In this document: piece after piece, positions 61,317 through 64,000 of the stretch
How the letters are laid out: every line of letters starts with the position of its first letter
How positions within the stretch are numbered: position 1 is the stretch's first letter
Origin: Kaistia dalseonensis
GTDB lineage: Bacteria > Pseudomonadota > Alphaproteobacteria > Rhizobiales > Kaistiaceae
Length of the DNA stretch: 64,000 nt
Direction of reading: 5' to 3'
Assembly (NCBI RefSeq): GCF_030814715.1
Contig: NZ_JAUSVO010000003.1
Span: 186,001-250,000 of the forward strand
Translations under genes and position numbers: made by a program
The notes under the pieces: generated by a model
Databases searched by the model: none
The model's input: the letters and a program-made list of their open reading frames with translations, nothing else
Told to the model about the DNA's origin: nothing

Positions 61317-63366
61317 CGGTGACCGGCCCGAAGCCCTCAACCGGCCAGTTCACCCCGCTCGCATTGTCGACCGGGTAGTTCGCGAGGTCGTAATCCGTGC
61401 CATATGGCAGCTGGATGGTCGTCGCGCCGACGCAGGATGCCGACAGGGACACCAGCATCGTCGTCGCGGTCTCGCGGATAGCGGAAGCGATCGTCTTGAC
61501 GCCGCCGGTGTCGACAACCCGAAAACCGGAAATCCCCGTCGACGGGCTGATGTCGGTGCCGCCGACATGCGCGATGGCGACCCGGATCCCCGTCTTCGTG
61601 CCGTCAGTGAAACTGGCTGAAACGAAACGCGGCCCGCGGTCGACGAGCCCGAGTGACGGCTTGGCCACATTCGCGGCCTTGCGCGCGATGCGCTTGATCC
61701 ATTTCGTCTGGATGAAGGTCGTGTCGTAGTGGATGTAATCGCGCAGTGTCGCGTCGTTCGCCCCCCACAGCAGCAAGATCTTGCCATTGCTTTCAGCCGC
61801 CAATTCGATCTGGGCTTGGCGCACGGTTTCCCAGCCAGCCGCATAGCTGCCGGCGGGCGTCTGAAGATGCAGCAGGTTGTAAATGACGGCCGCCACCGGA
61901 TGGCCAAGCGCGGCCTCGAGATCGTCGAGTTCGTCTTTGACCGCCTGCTTGAACCCGGCCTTGGTGGCCGTGCCATAAAGCGGGTTGCCGACTGTGTTCG
62001 TGGCCGCTGTAGCGACGCCGCCCAAGGCCGCAGCGTCCTGCTGTCCCCAGTCGCAGATCGCGATCGTGCGACGATTCTTCGTCGCATAGGCCGAGACGGC
62101 GTTATAGGCGGTCGTTCCATTCGGTCCGCGACCTGGCGCGCCGGCGACGAGCGGATAGACGCGCCAGTAGTTCGACGCGCTGCCGGTGTCGACCGAACCT
62201 TGCTGGGAGGCCGAGCCGCCAAAGGCGGTGAAATTGTTGGCCTGCGTCGGTATGCGGTGAACGGCCGGAGATCCGCCCAGAAGGCTGGCCAACTCCGCGC
62301 GCAGCAGCGACCAGCCATCCTGTTCCAGCCAGCCGATTTCCGACTGCCCCCAGAGCAGGAGGTTCGTGTCGAGCGTTTCAATCGGCCCGCCCAGCGCGCC
62401 CCAGAAGGTCCCGACCTCCTTCATGATGCTGAGGATTTCATTGTCCGACAGGGCAGCGTTATAGACGATCGCCTCCTTGATCTCCGCATTGGCCGAGGCC
62501 ACCGGCCCGGAGGCGCAGCCGAGCCAGAGCCGGACGCCGGTAAGAGCGCTGAACGACATGGTGTAGGAGAAGCACTTCGTCTGCCCCATGTAGCCCGTGA
62601 CCTTCTGGCCTTCGAACTTCAGGGCGATCGTTCGCAGACGGTTCCACGACGTGGACCGTTCGAACATCGCGTTGATCTCATCGCGGAGGATGCAGACGCT
62701 GCCATAGACGGCTTCGCCGCTGTTGATGTCGTCGGTCTCCGCAAGGCTCAGGAATTCGGAGGTCGACGCGCCAAACCCCAGCGCCGTTCCGGCCGCATTG
62801 GACGCGCTGCCCGGCGTCGATGTCCCGAAGGGTGCTGCTGCGCCCCAGCCGCAGATCGCCAGCGACAGGATCACGGTGAGATTGTCCGTGGCGCCGCCGA
62901 TATTGAACGGGCCCGTCGAGGCCGCGGAATTGGTCGTCAGGCCCTGCGTCTGGGCGAGCGCGCGCAGGCCGGGCGATCCGCCGACGCCCTCTGAAACGCG
63001 CTTGACCCGCTGGCCGGTCGTGGATGCGGTCGAGACGAGATTGTAGGGCCCGACCGTCGCCTGGTCATAGAGCGTCCGGCACCGAAGCTCGGTGTTCGTC
63101 GGGTTCGCCGTATAGAGCGCGTCGAGCGCGGCGCCGTTGATCAGCGCGTCCTTGCCGGCGGCGGCGAAGCCATAAGCCACATTGGTCGTGGCGACGTCGC
63201 CGCTCGCCATCAGGCAATTGCCCGCATAGCTTGGGTTGACGCGGCGCAGCGACCAGCACGCCATCGGCGCCACGGTCGCCGCGAACGGGGCCACGGGCGT
63301 AATGACGGGTGTGGAGAGGACCGTCGATGATAGCCAAAGACCGAGGCCAAGTCCGATGCCGGGCAT
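61309..63366 (-). CDS. Phage tail spike / receptor-binding protein with esterase-like domain
   Basis: The 685-residue protein begins with a hydrophobic stretch and an APMACWSLRRVNPSYAGNCLM segment like the arabinofuranosidase-type concanavalin fold seen in phage adhesins. The centre has a LLLWGQSEIGW motif (near residue 335) and ILLLWGANDATLRDYIHYD (near residue 560), consistent with a sialate O-acetylesterase/SGNH-like domain. The C-terminus is beta-rich. It probably binds and deacylates surface polysaccharide. It lies three bases after the spike base protein gene. Confidence 0.7.
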   Translation of the reverse strand: MPGIGLGLGLWLSSTVLSTPVITPVAPFAATVAPMACWSLRRVNPSYAGNCLMASGDVATTNVAYGFAAAGKDALINGAALDALYTANPTNTELRCRTLYDQATVGPYNLVSTASTTGQRVKRVSEGVGGSPGLRALAQTQGLTTNSAASTGPFNIGGATDNLTVILSLAICGWGAAAPFGTSTPGSASNAAGTALGFGASTSEFLSLAETDDINSGEAVYGSVCILRDEINAMFERSTSWNRLRTIALKFEGQKVTGYMGQTKCFSYTMSFSALTGVRLWLGCASGPVASANAEIKEAIVYNAALSDNEILSIMKEVGTFWGALGGPIETLDTNLLLWGQSEIGWLEQDGWSLLRAELASLLGGSPAVHRIPTQANNFTAFGGSASQQGSVDTGSASNYWRVYPLVAGAPGRGPNGTTAYNAVSAYATKNRRTIAICDWGQQDAAALGGVATAATNTVGNPLYGTATKAGFKQAVKDELDDLEAALGHPVAAVIYNLLHLQTPAGSYAAGWETVRQAQIELAAESNGKILLLWGANDATLRDYIHYDTTFIQTKWIKRIARKAANVAKPSLGLVDRGPRFVSASFTDGTKTGIRVAIAHVGGTDISPSTGISGFRVVDTGGVKTIASAIRETATTMLVSLSASCVGATTIQLPYGTDYDLANYPVDNASGVNWPVEGFGPVTVT

Positions 63367-63369
63367 GGT

Positions 63370-63633
63370 TCAGTACAGCGCGATCAGAGTGCCGGAATAG
63401 CCGGCCGCCAAAATGCGAACTGGCTGGATATCCACGATTGCTCCGGCCGGGATCGTACATGGCACTTCCGTGCCGGTCTCGTCGCGCATCGTCGCCATTG
63501 CGGCAACCGAACAATAGAGCGCTCGTGGGCGGATCGGCAGATCGGCGCTATCGGAGGGCACAACAAGATAGAACCGGCGTGCCGGACCAATGAGGCCCGA
63601 CTGGTACTCTTTTGTCGGATCGATTTGGGGCAT
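63370..63633 (-). CDS. Spike base protein, RCAP_Rcc01079 family
   Basis: The 87-residue protein has the pattern ARRFYLVVPSDSADLPIRPRALYC followed by ETGTEVPCTIPAGAIVDIQPVRILAAGYSGTLIALY, matching the small spike base family known from the Rhodobacter capsulatus gene-transfer agent and related prophages. It probably anchors a head or tail spike. It immediately precedes the tail-spike gene. It ties this region to a gene-transfer-agent-like or phage structural cluster. Confidence 0.8.
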   Translation of the reverse strand: MPQIDPTKEYQSGLIGPARRFYLVVPSDSADLPIRPRALYCSVAAMATMRDETGTEVPCTIPAGAIVDIQPVRILAAGYSGTLIALY

Positions 63634-63706
63634 GGATCGTGCTCCTGCAATGCGTCATGGCCCCGCGCATCGGCAGGGTCGTCCGGAATGATGGGCGGCT
63701 AGTGGC

Positions 63707-63835
63707 CTACTTGCCGTAGGCCTGCCCGACGCCCTGAGCCAGTTCGCCCCAATAGGGCGCATTGCGGCCCTCTTGCGGTGGCGTGGCGCAAGCCGCGAGG
63801 GCAAAGACGGCGAGGAAGAGAGTGATGCGGATCAT
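63707..63835 (-). CDS. Small lipoprotein in prophage cluster
   Basis: The 42-residue product starts MIRITLFLAVFALAAC, a lipoprotein signal with lipobox LAAC, and ends GELAQGVGQAYGK. Its ATG overlaps the upstream gene's stop by four bases, so it belongs to the phage operon. Function unknown. Confidence 0.6.
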   Translation of the reverse strand: MIRITLFLAVFALAACATPPQEGRNAPYWGELAQGVGQAYGK

Positions 63836-64000
63836 GCCTTGGTCCTCCGCAATGCGATGCCGGGCCGGGCCTGGAGCGCATCGCTCCCGCGCCAGCCGAA
63901 ATAGCCTTCCCACTTCGGGCCTCGGAACGCGGCATAGGGCCGGAGGTCATAAAGCGCGAACATGTGGCCCGGCGTCTTGCGAGGCCATTGCCGCGTCACC
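63832..64000 (-). CDS. Phage protein, C-terminal part at right window edge
   Basis: The last 56 codons (VTRQWPRKTPGHMFALYDLRPYAAFRGPKWEG...) are visible and end at a TGA overlapping the lipoprotein ATG. The segment contains a WEGYFGWRGSDALQARPGIALRR end. The family is not recognisable from this fragment. It shows that the phage operon continues to the right. Confidence 0.5.
   Translation of the reverse strand, partial: VTRQWPRKTPGHMFALYDLRPYAAFRGPKWEGYFGWRGSDALQARPGIALRRTKA

Noticed and set aside
1-64000. CRISPR arrays, tRNA and rRNA genes
   Set aside because: I saw no regular direct-repeat/spacer pattern and no tRNA-like or rRNA sequence. A dedicated scan with covariance models was not possible here.

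Overview
The window looks like a 64 kb chromosomal segment of a GC-rich alphaproteobacterium, most likely a member of the Hyphomicrobiales (Rhizobiales). Reasons: FixL with an intact haem-PAS motif followed by FixJ, many solute-binding-protein ABC importers, MurR/RpiR regulators, a phage/gene-transfer-agent spike base protein of the Rhodobacter type, and dispersed palindromic repeats of the kind common in rhizobial genomes. The genus cannot be fixed from what is visible. I recognised no tRNA, rRNA or CRISPR array.

Layout. 1-0.8 kb: edge of a DUF559 endonuclease-like gene, then a patch of extragenic palindromes. 0.8-10.7 kb (minus strand): a carbohydrate operon with an oxidoreductase, a CUT1 sugar importer, an RpiR regulator, a GH20 hexosaminidase and an M81 peptidase. 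11.1-15.9 kb: a second M81 cluster with RidA, an SDR dehydrogenase, a second RpiR regulator and a D-threonine-aldolase-like PLP enzyme. 16-25 kb: small coiled-coil proteins, an FMN glutamate-synthase-like enzyme, a hybrid histidine kinase, a nucleoside deaminase, a universal stress protein and an alcohol dehydrogenase that share a FixK-type box, and a CYTH/CHAD protein. 25.4-29 kb: Crp/FixK-like regulator, FixL, FixJ and a stand-alone receiver, a likely oxygen-responsive module.

29-39.7 kb: a large catabolic region built around a spermidine/Fe-type ABC importer with nucleoside phosphorylase, PfkB sugar kinase, creatininase-family enzyme, LysR regulator, amidohydrolase, cupin and isochorismatase-type hydrolase. 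Together these could import and dismantle a nucleoside-like or N-heterocyclic compound (inference). 39.8-42.4 kb: a divergent SGNH-like hydrolase and acyltransferase-3 pair. 42.6-46.6 kb: a YehZYXW/OsmF-type compatible-solute importer. 46.9-53.6 kb: a DUF2934 protein with a histone-like tail, an RND efflux pump with its adaptor, and a GltS-type glutamate symporter. 53.6-57 kb: a K+-channel-like membrane protein with a degenerate filter, an MgtA-type ATPase and ChaB. 57-59.3 kb: an ABC-2 exporter and, divergently, an unrecognised small protein with three CxC motifs.

59.5-64 kb (minus strand): the lysis and receptor-binding end of a prophage or gene-transfer agent: lipoprotein, spike base protein, a large tail spike, GH19 endolysin, and an overlapping Rz/Rz1-like spanin pair, chained by 4-base ATGA overlaps. 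The cluster continues beyond the right edge.

Two themes recur. Each of the three importer operons carries a strong hairpin just 3' of its solute-binding-protein gene, which would suit differential mRNA stability. The two RpiR/M81 clusters share a near-identical 13-base upstream motif. The most interesting leads for follow-up are the three-CxC protein next to an exporter, the nucleoside/amide catabolic region, and the degenerate K+-channel-like protein beside MgtA/ChaB.
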